Shown here: piece by piece, positions 19,198-29,356 of the stretch
How positions within the stretch are numbered: position 1 is the stretch's first letter
Layout of the letters: every line of letters begins with the position of its first letter
Assembly (NCBI GenBank): GCA_018821985.1
Contig: JAHJKP010000008.1
Location: 62,001 to 126,000, forward strand
DNA length: 64,000 nucleotides
Source of the DNA: Pseudomonadota bacterium
GTDB lineage: Bacteria; Desulfobacterota; Desulfobulbia; Desulfobulbales; Desulfocapsaceae
Reading direction: 5' to 3'
Made by a program: the position numbers and the translations under genes
Notes under the pieces: model-generated
Seen by the model: only the letters and a program-made list of their open reading frames with translations
The model's database searches: none
What the model was told of the DNA's origin: nothing

Positions 19198-20971
19198 GCT
19201 CACTCCTATGCCCTCCATGGCACCTCCGACACCGGGCCCTCCCGGCCCGTCGCCGATCTTTTCTCCCCTCGACACTCAGTTCGCCCGCTTCATGACCAGA
19301 CGCTCCGGCCTGTCGGGAACAGCGGCTGACAGATTTGAACAGCTGATCAAACGACTTTCAGCCTCCCTCACCGATGGGCATAGTTGCCTGGTGCTGACCA
19401 GTGCAGAAGAACATTTTTTGAGTACAACCGGAGACAGTGCAGGACAGGGATGTCCTCATGCCGCGGGATCCAGGGATGGTGTGAGCGTCCTTCTCTCCGC
19501 CGACATCACCACCCCGCTGGTGCTCTGGCAGAGCAGGCTCTATCTTCAGCGCTACTTTCGCTATGAATTACGACTGGCCGAGCAGCTCAAGGGACTGGCC
19601 CGGAAACAATGCGTCGTCCCGCAGTATAAAGCTGAGCTTGATGGCTGTTTTGGCAAGGAGCAGGAGATAGACTGGCAGCGCCGGGCAGCGGAGATGGCAC
19701 TGACACGACACCTGGCCCTTATTTCCGGCGGCCCCGGTACCGGCAAGACCAGCACCGTCGTACGAATTCTTGGCCTGCTCTTCCTGATGCTGGGGCCTGA
19801 CTTACAAATCGCCATGGCAGCCCCGACGGGCAAGGCAGCCATGCGGCTCAAGGAATCCATAGCGGCAAGCCTTGCCGGTCTGCCCTTCTCAGAAGAGATC
19901 AAGGAGAAGATTCCCACCACCGCCTCCACGCTGCACCGCCTGCTGGGAGTACGCCACAATTCCCCCCATTTTCGCCACAATCACACCAATCCCCTGCCCT
20001 GGGATGTAGTGGTGGTAGATGAGGCCTCCATGGTGGATCTGGCCATGATGAGTAAACTGGTGGATGCCTTGAAACCAGGTGCCAGACTGATTCTGCTGGG
20101 AGACAAGGATCAACTCGCCTCCGTTGAATCCGGGGCGGTACTGGCAGATTGCATCCAGGCCCTGCCCGAAAATACGATAACGCTGCAGAAAAGCTACCGT
20201 TTCAACCAGGAGATCAGCGCCTTTGCCAGTGCCGTAAACGACAACGACAGCGGTGCCGCCTGGGCCATGCTCAACCGGGAGGATCATGAAACAACAGCGG
20301 TGAGCCTGCTCCATGAACCAGTGGCTACCTTCATTGCCACCCGCTATTCCCACTACCTGCAACAGGCACTGGCCGTACATGATGATGACAGAAAGGAAGA
20401 CGACATCCGCCAGCTCTTTCAATGCTTCAAGCGGTTTCGGATCCTCTGCGCCACCAGACGCGGGGCCGGCGGCGTTGAGGCCATCAACCGGCAGATGGAA
20501 CAGAGTCTGGCAGCCGCGGGATATCCGAGTCAGCCAGGGAGTTGGTATCCCGGACGACCGGTTATAATCCTGAATAATGATTATGGCCTGAACCTGTTCA
20601 ACGGGGATATCGGCATCTGCCTGCCGGAGCGAACCACCCTCGAAAACGATAATAGTCCCGGCCAGTTCAAGGTCTGGTTTGAGCGCGAAGATGGCAGCCT
20701 GAAAGGATATCAGCCCTATCGTTTGCCAGCCTGTGAAACGGTCTTCGCCATGACTATCCACAAAAGTCAGGGTTCCGAATTTGCCGAGATCCTGGTGGTC
20801 CTGCCCGGCACCGACACCCCCATCCTGACCCGGGAGTTGATTTATACCGCAGTTACCCGCGCCCAAAAGAGGGTGCTGATTGCCAGTGACCAGACCATTT
20901 TTCAGGCTGCGCTCAATCGCACCATCAGCCGTTCCAGCGGCCTGTATGCAATGCTGATATCTTCTGGATAA
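19190..20971 (+). CDS. recD: Exodeoxyribonuclease V alpha subunit RecD
   Basis: RecD is the 5'-3' SF1 helicase subunit. The chosen ATG at 19190 has a GGAGG eight bases upstream inside recB and gives 593 residues, close to the family norm. Walker A (ISGGPGTGKTSTVVRIL), motif II (VVVDEASMVDLAMM) and the C-terminal TIHKSQGSEFAEI and YTAVTRA motifs are all present. The N-terminus is unusually proline-rich (residues 6-25). About 210 bases without a recognised element follow before the next gene. Confidence 0.94.
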   Translation: MDELTPMPSMAPPTPGPPGPSPIFSPLDTQFARFMTRRSGLSGTAADRFEQLIKRLSASLTDGHSCLVLTSAEEHFLSTTGDSAGQGCPHAAGSRDGVSVLLSADITTPLVLWQSRLYLQRYFRYELRLAEQLKGLARKQCVVPQYKAELDGCFGKEQEIDWQRRAAEMALTRHLALISGGPGTGKTSTVVRILGLLFLMLGPDLQIAMAAPTGKAAMRLKESIAASLAGLPFSEEIKEKIPTTASTLHRLLGVRHNSPHFRHNHTNPLPWDVVVVDEASMVDLAMMSKLVDALKPGARLILLGDKDQLASVESGAVLADCIQALPENTITLQKSYRFNQEISAFASAVNDNDSGAAWAMLNREDHETTAVSLLHEPVATFIATRYSHYLQQALAVHDDDRKEDDIRQLFQCFKRFRILCATRRGAGGVEAINRQMEQSLAAAGYPSQPGSWYPGRPVIILNNDYGLNLFNGDIGICLPERTTLENDNSPGQFKVWFEREDGSLKGYQPYRLPACETVFAMTIHKSQGSEFAEILVVLPGTDTPILTRELIYTAVTRAQKRVLIASDQTIFQAALNRTISRSSGLYAMLISSG

Positions 20972-21182
20972 AATTTCCGCTGATTCACATTTTCCTAAAA
21001 AAAGATCGCTCATTCTCAACCGTCTGCAAGATCAGGATATTTTTCTTGGTGAGCCATTTTTTTTATGGTAGAAAAGAAGATTAAAATCTCAGACATTTCT
21101 AAAAGATACACTTGCCTCTGCCCAGATCCCCACAGTGTGTACGGGTAGCCAAGCATTCCCAATCCATAAGGCGGTTGTCCTA

Positions 21183-22280
21183 GTGAACGAACCCTTATCC
21201 ACAATCCTGATCGTCGACGATGCGCCGGAGAATCTGGCCGTCTTGAACGAACTCTTGCAGCCACTCTACCGGGTACGAATTGCCACTTCTGGGGAAAATG
21301 CCTTGCGACTCGCCGTCACTCCTCCCGAGCCGGACCTGATCATGCTCGACGTCATGATGCCGGAGATGGATGGTTATGAGGTCTTCACCCACCTGCGCGC
21401 CAACCCCCGCACCCGCGACATTCCCGTCATCTTCGTCACCGCCATGAACAGTACCGAAGCAGAGATGCGCGGCCTGGAGGCAGGCGCGATGGACTACATC
21501 ACCAAACCGATTGTGCCCCTTATTGTCCTCGCCCGCGTCCGCACCCAGCTGGAACTGAAAAAGGCGCACGACTGGCTCCGCAACCAGAATGACTTTCTGG
21601 AGGCGGAGGTGGCCAGGCGCATGGGGGAAAACCTGCTCATCCAGGACGTCAGTATCCTGGCCCTCGCTCATCTGGCCGAGACCCGCGACCCGGAGACCGG
21701 AAACCATCTGCGCCGCACCCAGGGCTACGTCCACGCCCTTGCCGAACACCTGCAGAATCACCCCCGATTTACCGCACTCCTGACCAGGTCCAATATCGAA
21801 CTTCTATCCAAATCCGCCCCCCTGCACGATATCGGCAAGGTAGGCATCCCCGATTACATCCTGCTCAAACCCGGGAGACTCTCCCCGGAAGAGTGGGAAG
21901 TGATGAAGACCCATGCCCAACTCGGCAGCCAAGCTATCGAACAGGCGGAATGCGAGATCCCCCAGCCTGTGGAGTTTCTCGTGCTGGCCAAGGAAATCGC
22001 CCACTGGCACCATGAGCGCTGGGATGGCAGTGGCTATCCGGATGGGCTGGTCGGAGATGCCATCCCTGTCTCGGCACGACTGATGGCCCTGGCCGATGTC
22101 TTCGATGCCTTGATCAATCGCCGCGTTTATAAAGAGCCTTTATCCTTTTCCGAGGCCAAGGATATCATTGCCGCCGAAAGCGGCCGTCAGTTCGACCCGG
22201 ATGTGGTGGAGGCCTTTCTCGCCATTTTCGACATCTTTGAGGCCATCGCCATCCGCTACAATGATACGGATGGCCAATAG
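21183..22280 (+). CDS. Response regulator with HD-GYP domain (c-di-GMP phosphodiesterase, RpfG-type)
   Basis: The N-terminal receiver domain (residues 5-125) has the acidic pair in LIVDDAPEN and the phospho-acceptor Asp in LIMLDVMMPEMDGYEV. The C-terminal HD-GYP domain (about 160-350) shows HDIGKVGIPD, HHERWDGSGYPDGL and the downstream DVFDAL segment. HD-GYP enzymes hydrolyse cyclic di-GMP. The GTG at 21183 is preferred because AAGGCGG lies about ten bases upstream and it begins right before the receiver fold. A GTG at 21135 is possible. The next gene, a hybrid kinase, starts 14 bases after the stop and is the obvious phosphodonor candidate. Confidence 0.9.
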   Translation: MNEPLSTILIVDDAPENLAVLNELLQPLYRVRIATSGENALRLAVTPPEPDLIMLDVMMPEMDGYEVFTHLRANPRTRDIPVIFVTAMNSTEAEMRGLEAGAMDYITKPIVPLIVLARVRTQLELKKAHDWLRNQNDFLEAEVARRMGENLLIQDVSILALAHLAETRDPETGNHLRRTQGYVHALAEHLQNHPRFTALLTRSNIELLSKSAPLHDIGKVGIPDYILLKPGRLSPEEWEVMKTHAQLGSQAIEQAECEIPQPVEFLVLAKEIAHWHHERWDGSGYPDGLVGDAIPVSARLMALADVFDALINRRVYKEPLSFSEAKDIIAAESGRQFDPDVVEAFLAIFDIFEAIAIRYNDTDGQ

Positions 22281-22294
22281 CCACTGATTTGCAC

Positions 22295-25200
22295 ATGACT
22301 CAAGATATAAACTCTCCCCTGCCTCCCCACCCGTCCGGGCAAGACTTGCCCCTCGGCATCTACCGTATTGTCATGATCTATGCGGTCTTTGCCTCCCTAT
22401 GGATCCTGCTTTCCGACACGATCGTGACATGGCTGTTCACCGATCCGTCCCAGATCATCCTGGCCAGCACCCTCAAGGGATGGTTCTTTGTGGGGGCTAC
22501 CTCGCTGCTGCTCTACAAATTATTACGGCGCCTGACTGGCTCCTCCAAGACGGAGATTAAAGGCCTTGGAGGATCTGCTTCTCTGTTTTCCTGGCCACAA
22601 TGGCAGATATATATATTTGCCGTGGCGGTGACCCTGGCGATGCTGTTGGTACGCCTGGGGTTCATTTTTTCATTTGGCGAACGGCCACAGCTGCTCTTTT
22701 TTATGTTTCCCATCATCCTGAGTGCGGTGCTGGGAGGTCTTGGCCCCGGCTTGACCGCAACCATAGTCGCTGCCGCCAGCACAGCTTATTTTCTTCCGCC
22801 GGCCCATGAATTCTGGATAACTCTGCAGCAGGATCTTTTCCCTTGGACAGTTCTCATTATGAATGGTGTACTCGTCAGCGTCCTGAGCGCGGCCCTGCAC
22901 AATGCACGACAGCAGGCGGAAGCGAGCCGGCAACTCCAGACTGTGACCCTGGCCAGCATCGGTGAGGCAGTCATCACCACGGACAGCCCTGGTCGCATCA
23001 CCTTTCTCAACCCGAAGGCAGAAGAGTTGACCGGATGGACATGCCAGCAGGCAGTTGGCCAGCCACTGACGACAGTATTCAAGATTATCAATGAACAGAC
23101 TCGTGAGCCAGCCGAAGACCCGACCCAACAGGTCATGACCTTCCCCGAAATGGTTGAACTTACCAATCTTACTCTTCTGCTTGCCCGAGACGGCAGAGAG
23201 ATTCCTGTTCATGTCAGTACCGCACCCATCAGCAAGAACAGTGAAAGAGTCTTTGGTCTAGTCCTGGTATTCCGTGACGACACCAAAAGGCGGCAGGCAG
23301 AGAGTGCGCTGCGACAAGAACGTGATCGTAGACAGCGATACCTTGATACGGTACAAACCATTATGGTCAATCTGGACCCTCACGGTCAGATCACCATGAT
23401 TAACCGCAGAGGGTGTGAACTGCTGGGCTATAAAGAAGACGAACTCCTGGGACGCCTGTGGTTCACCACATGCCTGCCTCAACCTCTGGGAATGGAGACG
23501 CTTTATCCCCTCTTCCAACAGATCATGGGTGGCAAGTTACCAGCCACTGAATATTCTGAGAACCCGGTACTATGCCGAGACGACAGCCAACGTCTGATTG
23601 CCTGGCACAATAGTTATTACTCCGACGACAAGGGTCGGCTCATCGGGATTCTCAGTTCCGGTGAAGACATCACCGAACGCAAAATAGAACAAGAGAAAAT
23701 CAACAAACTTTCCTTGGCGGTGGAACAGAGCCCGGAGAGCATCATCATCACCAATCTTGCTGGCGACATCGAGTATGTGAACGAGGCCTTTATCTGCAAC
23801 AGCGGCTACACCAGCGAAGAGGTGATTGGCCGGAACCCGCGTATCCTTCAGTCCGGCAAGACCCCACCTGCAACATATATGGCCATGTGGAAGGCCCTGA
23901 GCCAAGGTCAGGCGTGGAAAGGCGAGTTCCACAACAAGCGTAAAGATGGCAGCGAATACATCGAGTTCGCCATCATCACCCCCCTCCGCCAACCAGATGG
24001 AAGCATCACCCATTATGTGGCAATACACGAGGACATCACCGAGAAAAAAAAGATGGGCCAGGAACTGGACCACCACCGTTATCATCTGCAAGAACTGGTG
24101 GAGAAGCGTACAACAGAACTGGCAGAGGCACGTCAGCGGGCCGAGAGTGCCAACCTGGCAAAGAGTACCTTCCTGGCCAATATGAGCCATGAGATCCGGA
24201 CTCCCATGAACGCCATTGTCGGGTTGACCCATCTGCTGCAACGCGACAGCTTCGACCCAGAACAGCAGAATAAATTGGCCAAGATTACCGCTGCCGCTCA
24301 GCACTTGTTGACCATCATCAACGACATCCTCGACCTCTCCAAGATTGAGGCCGGTCGGATGCAGCTGAGAACCACAGATTTCCCCCTGGATGCTGTCATG
24401 AAGCATGTCCGCTCCCTGATCTCAGAACAAGCCAGGAACAAAGGAATAACCATTGAGGTGGACACAGAGAATGTTCCCCCCTGGCTGCGAGGCGACGCAA
24501 CCCGGCTTGGTCAGGCCATACTCAACTACGCCACAAATGCCGTCAAGTTCACCCAACACGGCTCCATCACTCTGCGCGCCCGGCTGGTGGAAGAAAGCAA
24601 TAATGAGGTGCTGGTGCGTTTTGAGGTAGAGGATAGCGGAATCGGCATCGCGGCCGAGCAGTTGCCCCGCCTGTTCCAGGCCTTTGAACAGGCGGATGTC
24701 TCAACCACCCGCCTGCATGGCGGCACCGGCCTTGGATTGGCCATCACCTCCCGGCTGGCACAGATGATGGGTGGCAAGACAGGTGTCGACAGCAAACCGG
24801 GCCAAGGCAGCACCTTCTGGTTCACGGCCAGACTCGAACGAAGCCAGGAAATCATGGATCCGATCGCAGCTAAAACCGAGATGAACACCGAGGCTGCCAT
24901 ACGACAACGCCATGGTGGTTCCCGGCTGCTGCTGGTCGAAGACAATGCCATCAATCAGCAAGTAGTCCTGGAACTGCTGCGTGAGGCTGGACTTGAAGTT
25001 GACACCGCGCAAAACGGCCGCGAAGCCGTGGAGAAAACCCGCAGCACTGCCTACGATCTGATCCTGATGGATATACAGATGCCGGTGATGAATGGTCTGG
25101 AAGCCACGCGTGCAATTCGTCTGCTGCCGAACTGCACGCAGCTGCCGATCCTGGCCATGACCGCCAACGCCCTTGATAAAGACCGCCACGCCTGTCTGAC

Positions 25201-25951
25201 GGCGGGCATGAATGACTTCATCTCCAAACCTGTAACGCCGGAAATCTTATTTTCCGCCCTGTCACAATGGCTTCCGGGACAGACATGCCCACTCCCCGCC
25301 CATCGTGCACAAGATACCAGTGGAGAGAAGAGCTGGCTCGAGATGTTACAAAATATTCCTAACCTCGATCCAACGCTCTGCCTCTCAAATTTACGTGGTA
25401 ATATAAAGAAATATGTCCAGATTTTGCACCAGTTTTCCCTGTCTCACACCAATGATGCCGCCCAGATCACAGAACTGCTGAGCTCCGGCAATTTTCAGGC
25501 AAGCCGGGATGTCGCCCATGGTCTTAAAGGGGTAGCCGCTACCTTAGGGGCAACCCGGGTACAAGAACTGGCTGCCCAACTGGAAATCGCTTGCAGGGAA
25601 GAGCAGCCAGCCAGCAAAACTGATCCCTTGCTCAAAGCCCTGGCCCAGGAACAACTGCTCTTAAATACGGCAATTCTTGCCTTGCCGGAAGGACAAGTGG
25701 ACTCAACAGAAATCGCTCAGGCAGATCCGGGCCAGCTGCGCCATATCCTCACCGAACTCGAAGAACTGCTGACCGAAAACAACGGACGTGCCAGCCTGCT
25801 GATACGGGATGCAGCCCCTTTGTTACGTCCCGCCATGGGAGAGCGCTTCAGCGAATTATCGCAACAGATTGAGGGGTTCAATTTTGAAGCGGCGCTCAAG
25901 ACTTTACATGCTGCAGTAGGCAACGAGCTAATAAACAAGGGAAAATCATGA
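22295..25951 (+). CDS. Hybrid sensor histidine kinase with PAS, receiver and HPt domains
   Basis: This is a multidomain membrane kinase of about 1218 residues. In order: two membrane helices (residues 20-75), a DUF4118-like membrane region (100-200), three PAS domains (about 215-330, 350-460 and 465-590), a coiled coil, HisKA with the phospho-His in NMSHEIRTPMNA (near residue 632), HATPase (GGTGLGLAITSRL), a receiver (Asp in LILMDIQMPVMNG near 925) and an HPt domain (His in RDVAHGLKGVAATLG near 1074). All key residues are present. The ATG at 22295 is preferred over a TTG two codons earlier. The stop overlaps the next gene as ATGA. The signal is unknown. Confidence 0.92.
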   Translation: MTQDINSPLPPHPSGQDLPLGIYRIVMIYAVFASLWILLSDTIVTWLFTDPSQIILASTLKGWFFVGATSLLLYKLLRRLTGSSKTEIKGLGGSASLFSWPQWQIYIFAVAVTLAMLLVRLGFIFSFGERPQLLFFMFPIILSAVLGGLGPGLTATIVAAASTAYFLPPAHEFWITLQQDLFPWTVLIMNGVLVSVLSAALHNARQQAEASRQLQTVTLASIGEAVITTDSPGRITFLNPKAEELTGWTCQQAVGQPLTTVFKIINEQTREPAEDPTQQVMTFPEMVELTNLTLLLARDGREIPVHVSTAPISKNSERVFGLVLVFRDDTKRRQAESALRQERDRRQRYLDTVQTIMVNLDPHGQITMINRRGCELLGYKEDELLGRLWFTTCLPQPLGMETLYPLFQQIMGGKLPATEYSENPVLCRDDSQRLIAWHNSYYSDDKGRLIGILSSGEDITERKIEQEKINKLSLAVEQSPESIIITNLAGDIEYVNEAFICNSGYTSEEVIGRNPRILQSGKTPPATYMAMWKALSQGQAWKGEFHNKRKDGSEYIEFAIITPLRQPDGSITHYVAIHEDITEKKKMGQELDHHRYHLQELVEKRTTELAEARQRAESANLAKSTFLANMSHEIRTPMNAIVGLTHLLQRDSFDPEQQNKLAKITAAAQHLLTIINDILDLSKIEAGRMQLRTTDFPLDAVMKHVRSLISEQARNKGITIEVDTENVPPWLRGDATRLGQAILNYATNAVKFTQHGSITLRARLVEESNNEVLVRFEVEDSGIGIAAEQLPRLFQAFEQADVSTTRLHGGTGLGLAITSRLAQMMGGKTGVDSKPGQGSTFWFTARLERSQEIMDPIAAKTEMNTEAAIRQRHGGSRLLLVEDNAINQQVVLELLREAGLEVDTAQNGREAVEKTRSTAYDLILMDIQMPVMNGLEATRAIRLLPNCTQLPILAMTANALDKDRHACLTAGMNDFISKPVTPEILFSALSQWLPGQTCPLPAHRAQDTSGEKSWLEMLQNIPNLDPTLCLSNLRGNIKKYVQILHQFSLSHTNDAAQITELLSSGNFQASRDVAHGLKGVAATLGATRVQELAAQLEIACREEQPASKTDPLLKALAQEQLLLNTAILALPEGQVDSTEIAQADPGQLRHILTELEELLTENNGRASLLIRDAAPLLRPAMGERFSELSQQIEGFNFEAALKTLHAAVGNELINKGKS

Positions 25952-27357
25952 AAATCACCTTCCACGGAGCAGCCGGGACGGTTACAGGCTCCCTGCATCT
26001 TATTGAGGTCAACGGCAAAACCATCATGCTCGACTGCGGTCTGTTTCAGGGAAAACGCAAGGAGGCCTTTGAGCGAAACCGCAGCGAGTTCTGCGAGGGC
26101 AAAAAGGTGGACGTGCTCATCCTTTCCCATGCCCATATCGATCACTCGGGTCGTATCCCCTGTCTGGTCAGAAACGGTTTCCGCGGCGATATTGTCTGCA
26201 CCTCCGCCACCCGTGATCTCTGTGCCGTCATGCTCATGGACAGCGCCTTTATCCAGGAAAAGGATGTGGAATTCGTCAATCGACGGCGTCGGAAAAACAG
26301 ACAGAACCCCTTTGAACCGCTTTATACCGAGGAAGATGTGGCCAGGTCCATGGAGCAATTCGTAGGGCTGAGCTATAATCGCCGCCACCAGCTTTTTCCG
26401 GGGGTGCATCTGACCCTGATAGATGCCGGCCATATGCTGGGTTCCGCCCATGTCATCCTCGATATTGAAGACCAGGAGACCGGGAAATCCCGGCGTCTCG
26501 TCTTCAGCGGTGATATCGGCAGGCCCGGTATTCCCATCATCCGCGACCCTGTTCCCCTCACCGACGGCGCTGACATCCTCATCATGGAGAGTACCTATGG
26601 CAACAGGAACCACCCACCCTATACTGAAACGGAAAAGGAGCTGGAACGCATCGTCAATGAAACCGCGCAGCGAGGCGGCACCCTGCTGATTCCAGCCTTT
26701 GCCGTGGGCAGGACTCAGCAGCTGGTCTATGTGTTGCACAGATTACACAGCAGCGGCGCTATTCCGGACCTGCCCATCTTTGTCGACAGCCCACTCGCCA
26801 CCCGCACCACTGATATCTTCCGTCTCCATCCCGAGGTCTATGATGCCGAGATCCGAGAATTTCTCCTGACTGATGACGACAATAATCCCTTTGGTTTTGG
26901 CCGGCTGAAGTATACCCAGTCTGTTGAACAGTCCAAGGCACTGAACGAAATGAAGGGGCCGATGGTCATTATCAGCGCCAGTGGCATGATGGAGGGCGGC
27001 CGCATCCTGCATCATCTGTGCAGCCGTATCGAGAATCCCCGCAACACGATTCTCATTGCCGGCTGGCAGGCCCCGAATACCCTTGGCCGCAAGATTGTCG
27101 AAAAAGAAAAGATGGTGCGTATTTATGGGGATGAATATCAGCTGAGGGCCCATGTGGAAGTGCAGACAGGCTTCAGCGGTCACGCCGACCATGACGGGCT
27201 TATGAATTTTGTGCAGGTTATGGACAAAAAGCCTGAACATACCTTCATTGTCCACGGCGAAGAGGAGGGATCGCACAGCCTGGCCAATGATCTGCGAACC
27301 CAGCTGGGTCTGGAAAATGTGGTGATTCCTGAATCTCTGCAGTCGTTTGTCGTGTGA
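25948..27357 (+). CDS. Metallo-beta-lactamase fold beta-CASP ribonuclease
   Basis: The 469-residue protein has the metal-binding HAHIDHSGRIP motif, then the beta-CASP insert (FAVGRTQQLVYVLHRL) and the C-terminal FSGHADHDGL with the conserved His pair. This architecture matches the archaeal CPSF-like and bacterial YsH-type RNA-processing nucleases that cut or trim RNA. The ATG overlaps the kinase stop by four bases, so translation is coupled to a signalling gene, which is unusual for an RNase. Confidence 0.9.
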   Translation: MKITFHGAAGTVTGSLHLIEVNGKTIMLDCGLFQGKRKEAFERNRSEFCEGKKVDVLILSHAHIDHSGRIPCLVRNGFRGDIVCTSATRDLCAVMLMDSAFIQEKDVEFVNRRRRKNRQNPFEPLYTEEDVARSMEQFVGLSYNRRHQLFPGVHLTLIDAGHMLGSAHVILDIEDQETGKSRRLVFSGDIGRPGIPIIRDPVPLTDGADILIMESTYGNRNHPPYTETEKELERIVNETAQRGGTLLIPAFAVGRTQQLVYVLHRLHSSGAIPDLPIFVDSPLATRTTDIFRLHPEVYDAEIREFLLTDDDNNPFGFGRLKYTQSVEQSKALNEMKGPMVIISASGMMEGGRILHHLCSRIENPRNTILIAGWQAPNTLGRKIVEKEKMVRIYGDEYQLRAHVEVQTGFSGHADHDGLMNFVQVMDKKPEHTFIVHGEEEGSHSLANDLRTQLGLENVVIPESLQSFVV

Positions 27358-28697
27358 TTGCCGATGGTCTTTGTCAAAGAATGAAACAAAAACCATCGGC
27401 AATCAATATCATCTGGCTGGCCATGATTGTGCTGGCCACGGTGACCGCCTCCTATACAGGAAAGATGGATGCCCTGACCAAGGCCTCATTTGAGTCGGCC
27501 AAGGACGCGGTGGTCCTGGCCATTGGTCTGATCGGGCCCATGGCCCTGTGGCTGGGCATCATGAAGGTAGCTGAGACAGGCGGCCTTATGCAGATCATTG
27601 CCCGGCGGGTACGGCCCCTGATGGTGCGGCTCTTTCCGGAGGTGCCCCACGATCACCCGGCCATGAGTGCCATGATCATGAACATGGCGGCCAATGCCCT
27701 GGGGCTGGGTAACGCGGCAACACCCATGGGAATCAAGGCCATGCAGGAGCTGGAAAAGCTGGCCCCGGAAAAAGGCACGGCCACCAATGCCATGTGTCTG
27801 TTTCTGGCAATCAACACCTCCTGCGTCACCATCCTGCCGCTGGGGGTCATTACGGTACGGGCGGCGGCGGGTTCCACAAATCCGGCCTCGATTTTCATCC
27901 CCTCCCTGATCGCCACCTGCTGCTCCACCCTGGTGGCAATTGTCATGGCCAAGATGCTGGCAACCAGAGAACGCGGGCCGGAGAGAGAGAGAGAGCACCA
28001 GGTAACAGCGGGAGCATCGCTTTTAGAGCCCAGTGCTGCGCCGGAAACAGGGGCGGAACTGGTTCCTCCCGGGCCGGCGGGCCGGATCTTTATCTGGCTG
28101 ACGATTGCCGCCTTTCTCGGCGGTGTCGGCTATCAGCTCAGTATAGCCTCAGAACCGTTTGCCTTCTCGGCTGCCAGCCTGAATGCCCTGTCCAGCTGGT
28201 TGATTCCGATGCTCATCTCGGGCCTGCTCATCTTTGGCTATCTGCGCGGGGTCAAGGTCTATGAGGCCCTGACCGATGGCGCCAAAGAGGGCTTCAGCAC
28301 GGCAGTGCGCATCATTCCCTTCATGGTGGCCATCTTTGTGGCCATCGGCATGTTCCGGGCCAGCGGCGCCATGGATATCATGATCACCATTCTGTCACCC
28401 ATCACAACCGCCATGGGGATGCCGGCTGAGGCCCTGGCCATGGCCCTCATGCGCCCCCTTTCCGGCAGCGGTGCCTTTGGCCTCATGAGTGAGATTGTCA
28501 ACCAGGGGCCCAACAGCTTTCTTGCCGATCTGGTTTCAGTCATCCAGGGCTCAACGGAGACAACCTTCTATGTGCTGGCCGTTTATTTCGGGGCAGTGGG
28601 TATCCGCCGCACCCGACATGCTCTGCCGGCCGCTCTCTGCGCCGATGCGGCCGGTATCATCGCTGCAGTGCTTGTCTGCAATCTCTGGTTTAGATGA
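27354..28697 (+). CDS. Nucleoside recognition (Gate) domain protein, SpmA-SpmB fusion
   Basis: This 447-residue membrane protein is made of two Gate-domain halves. The first (residues 15-205) resembles SpmA (MIMNMAANALGLGNAATPMG) and the second (about 240-447) resembles SpmB (LSGSGAFGLMSEIV near the middle, QGSTETTFYVLAVYFG near the end). In spore formers these are separate spore maturation genes. In non-sporulating bacteria the role is unknown, probably transport. The linker carries a 15-base GA repeat at 27981-27995. The GTG at 27354 overlaps the previous stop as GTGA; an ATG at 27381 is the alternative start. Confidence 0.88.
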   Translation: MIADGLCQRMKQKPSAINIIWLAMIVLATVTASYTGKMDALTKASFESAKDAVVLAIGLIGPMALWLGIMKVAETGGLMQIIARRVRPLMVRLFPEVPHDHPAMSAMIMNMAANALGLGNAATPMGIKAMQELEKLAPEKGTATNAMCLFLAINTSCVTILPLGVITVRAAAGSTNPASIFIPSLIATCCSTLVAIVMAKMLATRERGPEREREHQVTAGASLLEPSAAPETGAELVPPGPAGRIFIWLTIAAFLGGVGYQLSIASEPFAFSAASLNALSSWLIPMLISGLLIFGYLRGVKVYEALTDGAKEGFSTAVRIIPFMVAIFVAIGMFRASGAMDIMITILSPITTAMGMPAEALAMALMRPLSGSGAFGLMSEIVNQGPNSFLADLVSVIQGSTETTFYVLAVYFGAVGIRRTRHALPAALCADAAGIIAAVLVCNLWFR

Positions 28698-28711
28698 AAT
28701 GAAAATCTGCA

Positions 28712-29227
28712 TCAGACTGTTGTAAAACCATCCAAACGGAAATATTTCTCGATAAAATCGGCAATTTCCAAACCTTGATCAAGCCTGAACAGGGCACAGC
28801 CTGGCTCATCAGGGAGAACAAGGTCGGTGGCCACAGCTATGACTCCCTGCACCTGCTTCCACAACAAAGACTGATCCGACTCCCTCCTGACCTCGATCTT
28901 TGGCACCCCATCCGCACCTTTAAACCCTTCACCGATAACAATATCCACATCTGAACAGAAACAGTGCGCCAGATCCACCAGAGACTTGCCCTTGTTTTCG
29001 GTGATCATGGTCATCTGGTCGGGTGCCACCAGAAGCACTGTATCTGCCCCGGCCTGACGATGCCTGGCGGTATCGGTACCCGGTGCACCAACGCTGATCC
29101 CCCGGTCTTTGGTCGATTTGATCACCGCCACCCGATAGCCACGCTGTTTCAGATGGGCAACCACCTTGGTCACCAAGGTGGTCTTGCCACTGTTGTGCCA
29201 GCCGATAAAGGTAATAATGGGAAGCAT
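28712..29227 (-). CDS. mobB: Molybdopterin-guanine dinucleotide biosynthesis protein MobB
   Basis: MobB is a P-loop GTPase that works with MobA in making molybdopterin guanine dinucleotide, the cofactor of formate dehydrogenases and related Mo/W enzymes. The 171-residue protein starts with TFIGWHNSGKTTLVTKVV (Walker A) and has the VIKSTKDRG switch-like region and GEGFKGA. It lies 129 bases behind the radical SAM gene on the same strand and ends 14 bases from the convergent SpmA-SpmB gene. No mobA is in the window. Confidence 0.88.
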   Translation of the reverse strand: MLPIITFIGWHNSGKTTLVTKVVAHLKQRGYRVAVIKSTKDRGISVGAPGTDTARHRQAGADTVLLVAPDQMTMITENKGKSLVDLAHCFCSDVDIVIGEGFKGADGVPKIEVRRESDQSLLWKQVQGVIAVATDLVLPDEPGCALFRLDQGLEIADFIEKYFRLDGFTTV

Positions 29228-29356
29228 AGGAAGGTCAATAATTAAGGGTTAAAGGTAATCTGGACGTAACGCATCCGGAGCTCTGTTCCCGTGCAGCGCA
29301 GGGGAACAAGGTAAATCCATAAAAAAAGGAGCGCATATACCATCTCAAGGACAAGA

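Noticed and set aside
29284-29308. Hairpin between the radical SAM gene and mobB
   Set aside because: The stem has only seven bases and no T tract, so it is not a convincing terminator or regulatory RNA.
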